The notes beneath the pieces are model-generated. The model searched no databases and had not been told where the DNA came from. It saw only the letters and a list, made by a program, of their open reading frames with translations. Both the position numbers and the translations under genes were made by a program. Source: CAZSMK01 sp964608095 (GTDB taxonomy: Bacteria > Sumerlaeota > Sumerlaeia > MWCT01 > JAGHBZ01). From it: a stretch of 9,373 nt of DNA. Location: contig CAZSMK010000063.1 of assembly GCA_964608095.1 (NCBI GenBank), positions 1 to 9,373 of the forward strand. Reading direction: 5' to 3'. Positions 1 to 6,990 of this stretch are shown in pieces. The first letter of the stretch is position 1; the number at the start of each line of letters is the position of its first letter.

Positions 1-75
1 ATTTTTAATCTCTGCACGTGGTTAACTCCGCGACCTCTTCACGTAGTTCTCTGCGAATTCTGCGTTGAAATAGAT
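1..75. repeat. Short GCAGAG-rich intergenic element, probably part of a dispersed repeat
   Basis: Read on the minus strand, this tract consists of variants of a word like CGCAGAG/CGCGGAG alternating with AACTACGTGAAG and TTTCAACGC. It has no usable reading frame. Tracts of this type, built from repeated 'GCAGAG' words, occur as dispersed non-coding repeats in genomes of uncultured bacteria; I know this from memory and cannot search it here. It lies directly before the tandem repeat block starting at 98 and may be the edge of the same repeat-rich island. Only one copy is present in the window, so calling it a repeat is an inference. Confidence 0.35.
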
Positions 76-97
76 ACTAAATAAATTTCTCCTGGCA

Positions 98-316
98 CCG
101 CGGATCTTCACTCATCTCCACTAATTTCTTTACCACTTAAAATCCCTTTTTTCTTTACCCACGAATTCAACGAGCTTGATACCAAGCTCGCCGAATCACA
201 CGAATAAAAATTTTTTCATCTCCTTTTTTCAACCGCACTCGCACTCTCACTCGCACGCGTAATCGTGCGCGTACTCGTAGTCGTATAATGTTGCTACAAA
301 AAAAACTATAATCAAA
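98..316. repeat. Tandem modular repeat, copy 1 (long form with hairpin insert)
   Basis: This is the first of three head-to-tail copies. In order, the modules are: CCrCGGAT followed by TTCACTYATCTCCACTAA; TTTCTTTACCACTTAAAATC and a T-rich run; CGAATT...CACGAATAAAA; CATCTCCTTTTTT; a degenerate hexamer array of ACTCGC/ACGCGT-like units; a conserved end CGTAGTCGTATAAT; and an A-rich spacer. Copy 1 is about 37 bp longer than copy 2. The extra length comes mainly from an insert around 168-190 with a perfect hairpin and from a longer hexamer array. Minus-strand ORFs across the copies give Arg/Val-rich low-complexity peptides and are not genes. Confidence 0.8.
171..190. other. Perfect 8-bp inverted repeat inside repeat copy 1
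   Basis: CGAGCTTG (171-178) and CAAGCTCG (183-190) are exact reverse complements with a 4-nt loop ATAC. Copy 2 of the repeat lacks this segment and reads GAATTACGCGGATTACACG at the equivalent place. The hairpin is therefore an insertion into copy 1 or a deletion from copy 2. No T-tract follows immediately on either strand, so it is not a convincing intrinsic terminator. Confidence 0.7.
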
Positions 317-498
317 CCACGGATATTCACTTATCTCCACTAATTTCTTTACCACTTAAAATCCCTTTTTTCTTTACCCGCGAATTACGCGGATTACACG
401 AATAAAAAATTGTCTCATCTCCTTTTTTAAATCGCACTCGCGTCCGGTTTCGTAATCGTAGTCGTATAATATTTTTAACGAAAAAAATAATGATCGAA
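317..498. repeat. Tandem modular repeat, copy 2
   Basis: This is a second copy of the unit at 98-316, starting CCACGGATATTCAC. The stretch 332-382 is almost identical to 113-163 in copy 1, including the TTTCTTTACCACTTAAAATC module. It then has CGCGAATTACGCGGATTACACG where copy 1 carries the hairpin insert. The hexamer array is reduced to ATCGCACTCGCGTCCGG, followed by the conserved end CGTAGTCGTATAAT and an A-rich spacer. No gene is supported here. Confidence 0.8.
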
Positions 499-576
499 CC
501 ACGGATTTTCACTTATCTCCGCTAATCTATTTTTATTCAATACAGAGTAGGTTCGTACTCGCACTCGCACTCGCCG
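499..576. repeat. Tandem modular repeat, copy 3 (truncated)
   Basis: This third, decayed copy keeps the opening module (CCACGGATTTTCACTTATCTC, with CGCTAATCTA in place of CACTAATTTC) and then jumps to the hexamer array (GTACTCGCACTCGCACTCGC). It has lost the central T-rich and CGAATT modules and the terminal TATAAT-like end. The loss of modules at their boundaries fits growth or decay of a modular repeat rather than random sequence. Confidence 0.65.
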
Positions 577-784
577 TCGTTTTTTTTAAAGTAGTTCGTT
601 CATCTAACACGACCCCCGGCAACGGTTCGAAACAAAATTAAGATTATGGTATTGAAATAGGCGCGCGCTGCGATTGTGTTTCTTCAATCATCCAAAATTC
701 CCCATCGAGACTTTTCCCTTTACTTGACCTTCCAGCAGGCTTTTAATAGTCTTCTTTATTCTTTAGGAGAGGAAACCATAGATA
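577..784. other. Intergenic leader of the RDD gene, no gene seen
   Basis: Together with the repeats this makes 784 bases without a credible gene. An open frame starting with ATG at 676 runs into the RDD gene in another frame and is a shadow. I see no convincing -35/-10 pair. TTGAAA near 652 has nothing acceptable at -10 spacing. The only clear signal is the purine-rich ribosome-binding site at 765-772. Confidence 0.6.
765..772 (+). promoter_or_regulatory. Ribosome-binding site for the TTG-started RDD gene
   Basis: AGGAGAGG is a strong Shine-Dalgarno match. It lies 12 nt before the TTG at 785, which is longer spacing than usual. An in-frame TAG at 779-781 excludes any earlier start, and no in-frame ATG exists before the first conserved RDD residues. 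The TTG start is therefore the best choice. Confidence 0.6.
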
Positions 785-1933
785 TTGGCACAGAACGAAC
801 CAGAATTACTCAAACAACCGGCGACAAGAACGAGACGCATATCCCCCCTCGCGGGATTCTGGGCACGAACCGCCGCGTTCTTTCTCGACATGATCTTCTT
901 ACGATTCTTCTTTTATGCATTGGTCTTTATAGGAAAAGAATATTTCTACCGTATCGGCACAAACAGCTATTTCATCGGGCTTGCTATAATTCTCGGCTAT
1001 TTCTATCTCCTTGACGGACCTATAGGAAAAGGAAAAACAATTGGGAAATCCCTTATGAATATTGGGGTTCGGGACTACGACGCCCTGCCGCTTCAGTCAT
1101 CTCAGGTTTTCGTGAGAACCGTTATCGCCATGAATTTTTTCATTTTTTCTGATCTTATAGGACGGTTATTTAAAATTGATTCAGTCGCCGACATTTTCAT
1201 ATCCAACCTTATATATGGTGTAGTCTGGGGATTTTTAGTTGCAAACGCTATCCTTATCGGTGTGCACCCTCTTAAGCAGGGGATGCACGACCTTCTGGCA
1301 AAAAGCCTGGTCACAAAAGATAGTTTGAAAGAGAAATATGAGGTGTTTATAGAAAAAGTGCCGGATTATGAGCGTCTGCAAGGCGGCGCGTTTCAATCCG
1401 CCGCCATCGCTTTTGTGGTTTTGATAGTGTTATCCGGATTCATGAATTTCAAGTACTCTTTCAACGAAGAACAGAAAGAGCATCTCGAGCAAATAAAAGA
1501 GGCACGAGCCATGTTTGAAATCGAAGGTTTCGAGTTTTTAGGTTTTAAATATGGCTTTCTAAAAGAACCAATCACATCTTTACCGGTCGATTCCGACTCA
1601 GCCACGTCGCCCGTCACAACAAACGGTGCGGAAGATGCAGAAATGATTTACGCTGCAGTTTTTCACTATCGTACCCCCCACTCTTTTGATCCAGCGGAAA
1701 TCGAGAACAGCCGAGAGATACGAGAGATGATGAAATGGGCGGGAGAGTGGGCGCGGGACACGTTCCCTATCTCGTCAGAAATTATCGATGAAAGCCGTAT
1801 ACCTCCCGATATCGATCTAACCCCACGCCGGATTCAGAGAATCTATTTCATTTTCGAAAAGAAAATTAACCTTACCTTTCTTTATCAATATTCAGAAGAT
1901 GTTCGATTACATACTGATCTGACGCCCGAATAA
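785..1933 (+). CDS. RDD-family membrane protein with an extra C-terminal domain
   Basis: The 382-residue protein has an RDD domain at about residues 21-177. Signature features are AGFWARTAAFFLD (Arg28, Asp35), the conserved loop GKTIGKSLMNIGVRD (residues 83-97) and the closing GMHDLLAKSLV (Asp169). About four membrane segments lie in that domain and a further one at about 204-220. Residues 221-382 are soluble, charged in places, and resemble nothing I recognise. RDD proteins are poorly characterised; some are implicated in ion or osmolyte transport, but no substrate can be assigned here. Typical RDD proteins are far shorter (about 150-250 residues), so the added segment is notable. Translation must start at TTG because TAG lies two codons upstream and the next ATG would remove Arg28. 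It is followed after 89 nt by a glycosyltransferase gene on the same strand. Confidence is good for the family and low for any function. Confidence 0.8.
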   Translation: MAQNEPELLKQPATRTRRISPLAGFWARTAAFFLDMIFLRFFFYALVFIGKEYFYRIGTNSYFIGLAIILGYFYLLDGPIGKGKTIGKSLMNIGVRDYDALPLQSSQVFVRTVIAMNFFIFSDLIGRLFKIDSVADIFISNLIYGVVWGFLVANAILIGVHPLKQGMHDLLAKSLVTKDSLKEKYEVFIEKVPDYERLQGGAFQSAAIAFVVLIVLSGFMNFKYSFNEEQKEHLEQIKEARAMFEIEGFEFLGFKYGFLKEPITSLPVDSDSATSPVTTNGAEDAEMIYAAVFHYRTPHSFDPAEIENSREIREMMKWAGEWARDTFPISSEIIDESRIPPDIDLTPRRIQRIYFIFEKKINLTFLYQYSEDVRLHTDLTPE

Positions 1934-2022
1934 GAATAATCTTTATTTTTTTGATAATGTAATAGAATGCGTCAAATATCTGTTTGAACAATGCCTTGAT
2001 GTGAGTTCCCTCGCTACCTGAC

Positions 2023-3513
2023 ATGAACAAGAGTGATATAGAAACAACTTCACCGAAAAAGATTCTCGGGGTTTTGATTCTTTTTAATCTCTTTTTAAGA
2101 ATCCTTTTTTTCAATATCAATGCCGCGGAATATACAGATGGCATTCTCCAGATAACGCTTTTCAAGACGCCGAACACCCTCTGGCCTCCTTTCTATACCG
2201 TTCTCTCGATGCTTGTGAAGCCGGTCGCGGGATCGATGGAAGCGGCGGGGAAGGTGGTCTCGCTTCTTGCAAGTGTCGCGCTTCTGATTCCCCTGTTCTT
2301 TCTCGCATCGCGTATGTTTGACCGAAAAGTCGCCACCTACACATGCATCTTTTACAGTGTATCACCGGTGATATTACGCTGGAGTGTGCGGGTGATGACC
2401 GACGCGCTTTTTGCAGCCCTTTTTCTGACAGCGATTTATTTTTTTATCGCCTTTATTGACACGTCCAACGAGAAGAAAAATGCACGCCTTCGAATGGCGG
2501 TTCTGTTCTTGTTTGTCTCAGGACTTGCCACCCTGACACGTTATCAAGGGGTCCTCCTGCTTCCCCTCGCGCTGATTATTTTCATCATTATGGTTCGCAG
2601 TGCACCGCGCTTTGTCCCTGTTCTTATACTCTCGAATATTAGCTGGCTGCTTGTTCCACTATGGATCGTTGTGCGCGGGTTTTCCCATACACAACAGATT
2701 ATTGAACGTACTGCCGCCACACCTCTGTCAACCCTGTTTGCGTATCTCAACAATTTTGAAAGCTTCGTCGCCTTTTTTCCTTATTTCCTCACCTATCCAA
2801 TGGCTGCGCTTTTCCTCGTCGGGATATTTTATTTTCCGTTAGAACGATTGAGTCGCCGTATTTTTCTCGTCCTTTTCTTATTTTTATGTATAGCAATCAT
2901 TGGAATCCAATCGGTTTTCTCGTCTTTTCAATCTCGTTACCTTCTACCCGTCATTCCGCTTGTCCTGATTTTTGCGGGCCATGGAATGTCCTTGATCGAG
3001 TCCCGTCTTTCCAATAGGGCGCCCTATGTATTCAAGATAATCCTTTTTATAACAGTCGTTTATGCGGCATCGTTCAGTGTGGCTGTTATGGTCATGCAGC
3101 GTGAGACATTCGGCGACTTGAAAGAAGCCGCCTTGTTTGTCCGCAAAGAGGTTTCTGCCGATACGCCCGTCTACTCGAACGAGATGTATAAACCTCATAT
3201 TCTGTGTCCGAAAATGCAATACTGGTCGCAACGGACTATTGACTTTTACAATGGACAGGAGCTGCCTGACGGCGCGGTGCTTTGCCTGCATTCCGCGTAT
3301 GGGGGTACATCGGCGATGCGATTCCATCTTTCCAACCTCGCTCAGGATTATGAGCTCCAGCAACTCGGGCAATTTAATGCTCGCATTATTCCCCTTCTTC
3401 CCGACGTCATGCAGGAACCGCTCTCTCATCAAAACCCCATGGCGTGGGTCTTTCGATACCAGCCACAGAGTATGACGACCTTTATTTTCAAGGTCGAGAA
3501 GCGAGAACCATGA
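2023..3513 (+). CDS. GT39/PMT-like integral membrane glycosyltransferase (GT-C fold)
   Basis: The 496-residue polytopic protein has about 10 hydrophobic segments in residues 14-365 and a soluble C-terminal part of about 130 residues. GT-C/PMT_2 hallmarks are visible: an acidic first external loop (Glu36, Asp39), then WPPFY (54-58, the PPxY-type motif), then a second conserved block around RVMTDALF (Asp127), and the loop LTRYQG (171-176). Enzymes of this family transfer a sugar from a polyprenyl-phosphate donor to a lipid, glycan or protein acceptor outside the cytoplasmic membrane. Donor and acceptor cannot be read from the sequence. The ATG at 2023 is the first in-frame start after a TGA at 2002-2004; no strong Shine-Dalgarno precedes it. 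The protein ends in a hydrophobic strand followed by KREP, much as the next glycosyltransferase ends, so the TGA stop looks natural. It is probably part of the same envelope-related run as the following glycosyltransferase gene. Confidence 0.8.
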   Translation: MNKSDIETTSPKKILGVLILFNLFLRILFFNINAAEYTDGILQITLFKTPNTLWPPFYTVLSMLVKPVAGSMEAAGKVVSLLASVALLIPLFFLASRMFDRKVATYTCIFYSVSPVILRWSVRVMTDALFAALFLTAIYFFIAFIDTSNEKKNARLRMAVLFLFVSGLATLTRYQGVLLLPLALIIFIIMVRSAPRFVPVLILSNISWLLVPLWIVVRGFSHTQQIIERTAATPLSTLFAYLNNFESFVAFFPYFLTYPMAALFLVGIFYFPLERLSRRIFLVLFLFLCIAIIGIQSVFSSFQSRYLLPVIPLVLIFAGHGMSLIESRLSNRAPYVFKIILFITVVYAASFSVAVMVMQRETFGDLKEAALFVRKEVSADTPVYSNEMYKPHILCPKMQYWSQRTIDFYNGQELPDGAVLCLHSAYGGTSAMRFHLSNLAQDYELQQLGQFNARIIPLLPDVMQEPLSHQNPMAWVFRYQPQSMTTFIFKVEKREP

Positions 3514-3744
3514 ACAGGGTGTCCTACACAGCCGCTTCAACCTTTTAAGATTTCCTGCATACGACATTACGAGAACAAGTATGCGTATGAAGAGAAGCGC
3601 TACATCCGCCCGACAGGATATCGAACCGACTTTCAACTGATGCCGATGAATCTTTTATTGTCATACCAGTTTTTAGGAACTTACAATATTCCTCGTTTAT
3701 GTGCACGATAAAAAGATTGAAACGGTTTTTTCGCACGAGATGTT
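3514..3744 (+). other. 231-bp gap between two glycosyltransferase genes
   Basis: I find no convincing gene here. The frame of the upstream glycosyltransferase stays open for 65 codons after its TGA, to a TAA at 3709-3711. The only internal ATG codons lie very late in it and no ribosome-binding site precedes them. The complementary strand also has a 63-codon frame (3545-3736) that looks like low-information sequence. The gap could hold a decayed gene remnant, a leader for the downstream gene, or nothing. Confidence 0.4.
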
Positions 3745-5292
3745 ATGACGACACTGCCTGAAATACACAAGATAAAGAGAATCTATCCGGCATTCTGGAT
3801 TCCGTTCTTTTTGCTCTTGATTCATTGCTCTTATTATCTTGGCTGGACCATTGACGATCCCTATATCTCGTATCGCTATGCGGAAAACCTTGTTGCGGGC
3901 AATGGATTGGTGTTCAACCCGGGTGAATACGTTGAAGGATATTCTAACTTTCTTTTTACTCTACTCCTTGCGCTTTTTCGCAGTGCAGGGTTATCGGCCG
4001 TTTACGTTTCACGTCTGCTCGGATTCGTTTCTCTTATTATGCTTTTCTGGTTCTTTTATCGCGCGCTCGATAAGGAGTTATACAATCCTTCGAATCTACC
4101 CTTGATACGGTTCTTTGCGCTCTATTTCATCGCCCTCGATGCAAGTATCTCGTTCTGGGGTGTCAGCGGCCTCGAGACAGGATTTTATACCCTGCTCCTG
4201 ACCATGGCATGGATAGGTTTAGTGCGCGAAGATCGATCCCGCTCTTCGCCCCTTATTGTATCCCTCATCTTTACACTGGTTGCCTTGTGCCGACCCGAGG
4301 GAATCCTTTTTTTCGCAGTGTGCTGGTTTTCGGATGCGCTCCGAATTATAATTAAAAGTGATAGGAATCTTTTCAGGCGCCTTATTCTACGTACTATTCC
4401 ACTGGCAATAATCTTTCTTATTTACAACTTTTGGCGATTCGATTATTACGATTCCCTCTTGCCTAACACCTTTTACGCAAAAGCAACCGGCGACCCAGCT
4501 GAACGTATCGCTGTCGGTATTGAATATTCAGTTCGCTTTATACTTTTCAATGGCGGGTTACTCTTCTTCCTTATCCTGATACCGCTCCTCGGTAAAATGA
4601 AGACCAATCCATCCGTATACCGTGCAGTAGAATTCTGCGTAGGGGGTTTGTTCTTTGTGGTGTACAGCGGTGGTGACTGGATGCCGTTCTGGCGGTTCAT
4701 GGCACCTCTAATTCCTATGCTCGGATACCTCATGGGGCTGGGCTTACATCTGCTCTGGAATCGGCTGAAAACAAGCGATGCGAAGTATAAGAAAAGGGAT
4801 CTGGCAACTCTTGTCCTAATTGCGCTTTTTTGCCTGAGCCTTACGCATGAACGCCATGTAAGTTATCCCATAATGTCGAGTGTCCGGGAGGGAACCTTTT
4901 ATCATCCGAATATAGTTGCAGGTCAATGGTTGAAGACGAACACAGAAGAAGACGCAAAGATAGCGGGCGAAGAGGCGGGAATTATAGCCTACTATTCGGA
5001 GCGATATTTTATCGACATGATAGGGATTGTCGATTCGCATATAGCCCGGCTCGAAGGGGGAATGCATGAAAAGTTCGACATCCCGTACCTTCTCGGCAAA
5101 AAGCCTGATTTCATTGTGATTATATGCAAGAGAAGGCTCTCCGATGATGCGGATATCGTGCCGATGTATCCATCAGGTTCACGGTTGATGGCGCACCCGG
5201 ATTTTCATGATACTTACACGCCGGTTGTCTCTTTCCTTAGAGGAAACGACCTTCTTGGCTTCTCCACTCTTGTAATATTCAAGCGTCAATGA
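3745..5292 (+). CDS. GT-C membrane glycosyltransferase, AftB/GT89-like or GT39-like
   Basis: The 515-residue polytopic protein has the DD motif in the first external loop (Asp37-Asp38 in TIDDPYISYRYAENL), followed by VFNPGEYVEGYSNFL (residues 56-70). Further conserved loops are GLET (142-145), CRPEG (182-186), LLPNTFYAK (238-246), GGDWMPFWRF (309-318) and DMIGIVDSHIAR (424-435). From memory, this motif set is that of proteins related to the mycobacterial terminal arabinofuranosyltransferase AftB, which occur widely outside Actinobacteria under the label 'glycosyltransferase family 39'. The usual mechanism is transfer from a polyprenyl-phosphate sugar to an envelope glycan or lipid on the outer face of the membrane; the sugar is unknown here. 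About 10-11 hydrophobic segments precede a soluble C-terminal domain. The gene ends 57 bp from the convergent BMC gene, and I see no terminator between them. The start is supported only by a weak GAG at 6-nt spacing. Confidence 0.75.
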   Translation: MTTLPEIHKIKRIYPAFWIPFFLLLIHCSYYLGWTIDDPYISYRYAENLVAGNGLVFNPGEYVEGYSNFLFTLLLALFRSAGLSAVYVSRLLGFVSLIMLFWFFYRALDKELYNPSNLPLIRFFALYFIALDASISFWGVSGLETGFYTLLLTMAWIGLVREDRSRSSPLIVSLIFTLVALCRPEGILFFAVCWFSDALRIIIKSDRNLFRRLILRTIPLAIIFLIYNFWRFDYYDSLLPNTFYAKATGDPAERIAVGIEYSVRFILFNGGLLFFLILIPLLGKMKTNPSVYRAVEFCVGGLFFVVYSGGDWMPFWRFMAPLIPMLGYLMGLGLHLLWNRLKTSDAKYKKRDLATLVLIALFCLSLTHERHVSYPIMSSVREGTFYHPNIVAGQWLKTNTEEDAKIAGEEAGIIAYYSERYFIDMIGIVDSHIARLEGGMHEKFDIPYLLGKKPDFIVIICKRRLSDDADIVPMYPSGSRLMAHPDFHDTYTPVVSFLRGNDLLGFSTLVIFKRQ

Positions 5293-5349
5293 ATGCGGAA
5301 TAGCACCTGAGGGGATATTCACGTCAAAGAAGGCTTGTTCACAAAACAG

Positions 5350-5922
5350 TTATAAAAGGTTTTCAAGTATACGAGGATGAATCGAAGGAATAACTACTGA
5401 TTGGAGCAGTAGCCCGGCTGATGCAGCCGATGCCGCTCCCGCTTCCACTCCTGCCCGAACCGCCGATACTTCACCTGCAAGAGTTACGAAGGCTTTTCCC
5501 CCGAGACCCCGGGCAATACGAATCTCGATCAGATTTACGCGTCCGGTTTTCGCCGCCTTGTCTGCGGCGAGGATACACGCTGCGCAGGTTAAGGTTTCTA
5601 TTATACCGATGGCTTCTGCTTTATCGAGTTCGGTTGCCGCCATAAGGGCGGGGAAAATATCCTCATGAACGTTCGGAATCACGAGTTCATCGATGATTAA
5701 ATCTTTACCAACGTCCCTACCGGCGTTCATTGCCATCTCGACATCTGCTATTGCACCGCCTATAATGATCACGTGTTTTCCCGAGCAGACGGGCGAAGAT
5801 TGCAGCAATTGCACCTCCGCTGCTTTCATCATAGCATCCGACGCTTCAATCGCACGCGCAATACTACGTAATTCGAGTGCGCCGATTGCATCTACAATCT
5901 TTTTGTGTGTTTCACGCGGCAT
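5350..5922 (-). CDS. Tandem-domain BMC shell protein (BMC-T), PduT-like with Fe-S cysteine
   Basis: This 190-residue protein contains two BMC domains, at about 12-95 (AIGALELRSIARAIEASDA) and 103-190 (AIGIIETLTCAACILAAD, then GGKAFVTLAGEVSAV). BMC-T proteins form pseudohexameric trimers in bacterial microcompartment shells. The best match I can recall is PduT: same length, same domain order, and Cys46 in SSPVCSGK aligns with the PduT cysteine (TICPGK) that holds a [4Fe-4S] cluster at the trimer pore. This protein may therefore carry a redox cluster. No other shell gene (BMC-H or the pentamer BMC-P) and no encapsulated dehydrogenase or CoA enzyme is in the window, so it is a solitary or satellite shell gene here. 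It follows a D-amino-acid transaminase gene after 123 nt on the same strand. ATG at 5922 is the only sensible start: an in-frame TGA lies seven codons upstream. The best candidate ribosome-binding site is a weak AGGA 16 nt before it. Confidence 0.88.
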   Translation of the reverse strand: MPRETHKKIVDAIGALELRSIARAIEASDAMMKAAEVQLLQSSPVCSGKHVIIIGGAIADVEMAMNAGRDVGKDLIIDELVIPNVHEDIFPALMAATELDKAEAIGIIETLTCAACILAADKAAKTGRVNLIEIRIARGLGGKAFVTLAGEVSAVRAGVEAGAASAASAGLLLQSVVIPSIHPRILENLL

Positions 5923-6045
5923 GGTATTAGTACCCGGTTCCTGTCATGTATTGAGCATTATGTTGGGTATTCTTGCAGGTAAAGTCAATTTTATTTTCTG
6001 ATAAAATTTCTGCTTGGTAAAGCGTTGAAGACTTCGTGGCATGCG

Positions 6046-6906
6046 TCAGGTACATAGGCGTTTTACTTCTTCAGTATAAAGCTCCTGGAGTTTACGCGTA
6101 TAAGCACCGGGAACATTTCCCCCGGCGATGGTATATCCATCAATCGCGCGAACAGGCATGATTTCCATGGTAGTACTGCTCATGAACACCTCGTCGGCGG
6201 ATTTGAATCGGCTCAGCTCTTGAGGTTCCTCGTTCACCACAAGACCTGCTTTCACGGCAAGTTTGAGTATCACGCTTCTGGTTATTCCTGATAATATGAG
6301 TTTCGACGGCGGATGGGTATAGAGTGATTGGTTCTTGATATAATAACAATTTGATGAGCTGCCTTCGGTCACTATTTCGTTATCCCGATAAAGAACGGCT
6401 TCAAAAGCGCCGGCGCGATGCGCTTTCTCTTTGGCGATAACATTCGGCAGCAGCGATACCGATTTGACTTCGCAACAGAGCCATCGTTCATCCGGTAAAG
6501 AAAGCAATTCCACGCCCTCTTCCCATTGTTCTTTTGAGCGTTTCTTCACCTCGCGAACAAACATAACCACGGTGGGGGGAACATCCCCGGGCGGAAAATG
6601 ATGTTGCCGCCGGTATGCTCCGCGCGTGATCTGGATATAGATCATTGCCTCCTTTAATTCGCTCCGGGCGATGAGCTCCGTGCCGAGCGACACGAACTCT
6701 TCTATGGTATAGGGGAGAGTCAGGAGAATGCCCTTTGCACTGCGTTCCAGCCGTTCGAGATGCTCGACAAGGTAAAATGGTTTCCCGTTATACACTCTTA
6801 TAACCTCGTAGATACCGTCGGCGAATTGAAACCCTCGATCCTCGACTGACACACGCGCTTCGCTCAAGGGAAGAAAAGCGCCGTTAAAAAAAGCGATTTC
6901 GTTCAT
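6046..6906 (-). CDS. dat: D-amino-acid transaminase (D-alanine aminotransferase type), PLP fold type IV
   Basis: The enzyme interconverts D-alanine + 2-oxoglutarate and pyruvate + D-glutamate with broad D-amino-acid range, feeding peptidoglycan precursors or degrading D-amino acids in the cytoplasm. The 286 residues match the Bacillus enzyme along their length: EDRGFQFADGIYEV (Tyr33), the substrate-carboxylate motif RRQHHF (Arg100 and His102, aligning with Arg98 and His100 of the Bacillus enzyme), the Schiff-base lysine Lys148 in EVKSVSLL, Glu181 in VTEGSSSN, and SSTTMEIMPV near the C terminus. The Arg-x-His motif favours D-specificity over the branched-chain L-transaminases of the same fold. 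An in-frame ATG 15 codons earlier (6951) exists. I chose 6906 because an AAGGA site lies 10 nt upstream of it and the homologue begins there. The gene sits 84 nt after fur-feoA and 123 nt before the BMC-T gene. Confidence 0.88.
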   Translation of the reverse strand: MNEIAFFNGAFLPLSEARVSVEDRGFQFADGIYEVIRVYNGKPFYLVEHLERLERSAKGILLTLPYTIEEFVSLGTELIARSELKEAMIYIQITRGAYRRQHHFPPGDVPPTVVMFVREVKKRSKEQWEEGVELLSLPDERWLCCEVKSVSLLPNVIAKEKAHRAGAFEAVLYRDNEIVTEGSSSNCYYIKNQSLYTHPPSKLILSGITRSVILKLAVKAGLVVNEEPQELSRFKSADEVFMSSTTMEIMPVRAIDGYTIAGGNVPGAYTRKLQELYTEEVKRLCT

Positions 6907-6916
6907 AATTGTGCTA

Positions 6917-6921
6917 TCCTT
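6917..6921 (-). promoter_or_regulatory. Ribosome-binding site fixing the start of the D-amino-acid transaminase
   Basis: On the minus strand AAGGA is followed by 10 nt (TAGCACAATT) and the ATG at 6906-6904. It lies inside the first codons of the longer open frame that begins at 6951, so it marks the downstream ATG as the real start. Confidence 0.65.
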
Positions 6922-6990
6922 ATCTGAAATGTGCGGTGATTTGTGATGCACTCTATGTGATACAAAAAGAAAAAAACGGCTTGTCCGGTA

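Noticed and set aside
167..512. Two minus-strand open frames of about 60 codons across the repeat copies
   Set aside because: They translate the repeat itself into Arg/Val-rich low-complexity peptides that resemble one another only because the DNA is duplicated. No ribosome-binding site or codon structure supports them.
98..576. CRISPR array
   Set aside because: Only three units of unequal length, with no short constant repeats separated by unique spacers and no cas genes nearby.
2944..3636. Minus-strand 230-codon frame opposite the first glycosyltransferase
   Set aside because: It lies antisense to a well-supported membrane protein, has no recognisable domain and is rich in residues expected from a complementary strand. 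It is a shadow.
3511..3711. Stop readthrough, selenocysteine or a lost C-terminal extension after the first glycosyltransferase
   Set aside because: The frame stays open for 65 codons past the TGA. However, the protein already ends with a natural hydrophobic strand and basic tail like its neighbour, TGA is used as an ordinary stop elsewhere in the window, and no SECIS-like hairpin is evident. An open frame of this length can occur by chance.
5957..5988. Possible promoter of the BMC-T gene (TTGACT ... CATAAT on the minus strand)
   Set aside because: The spacer would be 20 nt, outside the usual range, and no alternative hexamer at 16-18 nt is convincing. A separate promoter in this 123-bp gap cannot be excluded.
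6046..6951. Branched-chain L-amino-acid aminotransferase (IlvE) or aminodeoxychorismate lyase
   Set aside because: The same fold-type IV family, but the Arg100-x-His102 carboxylate motif and the full-length similarity to the Bacillus D-alanine transaminase point to D-specificity.
6961..6990. Intrinsic terminator between fur-feoA and the transaminase
   Set aside because: A run of seven T follows CGG-ACAAG-CCG, but the stem has only 3 bp. It is too weak to claim, though it could attenuate the operon.
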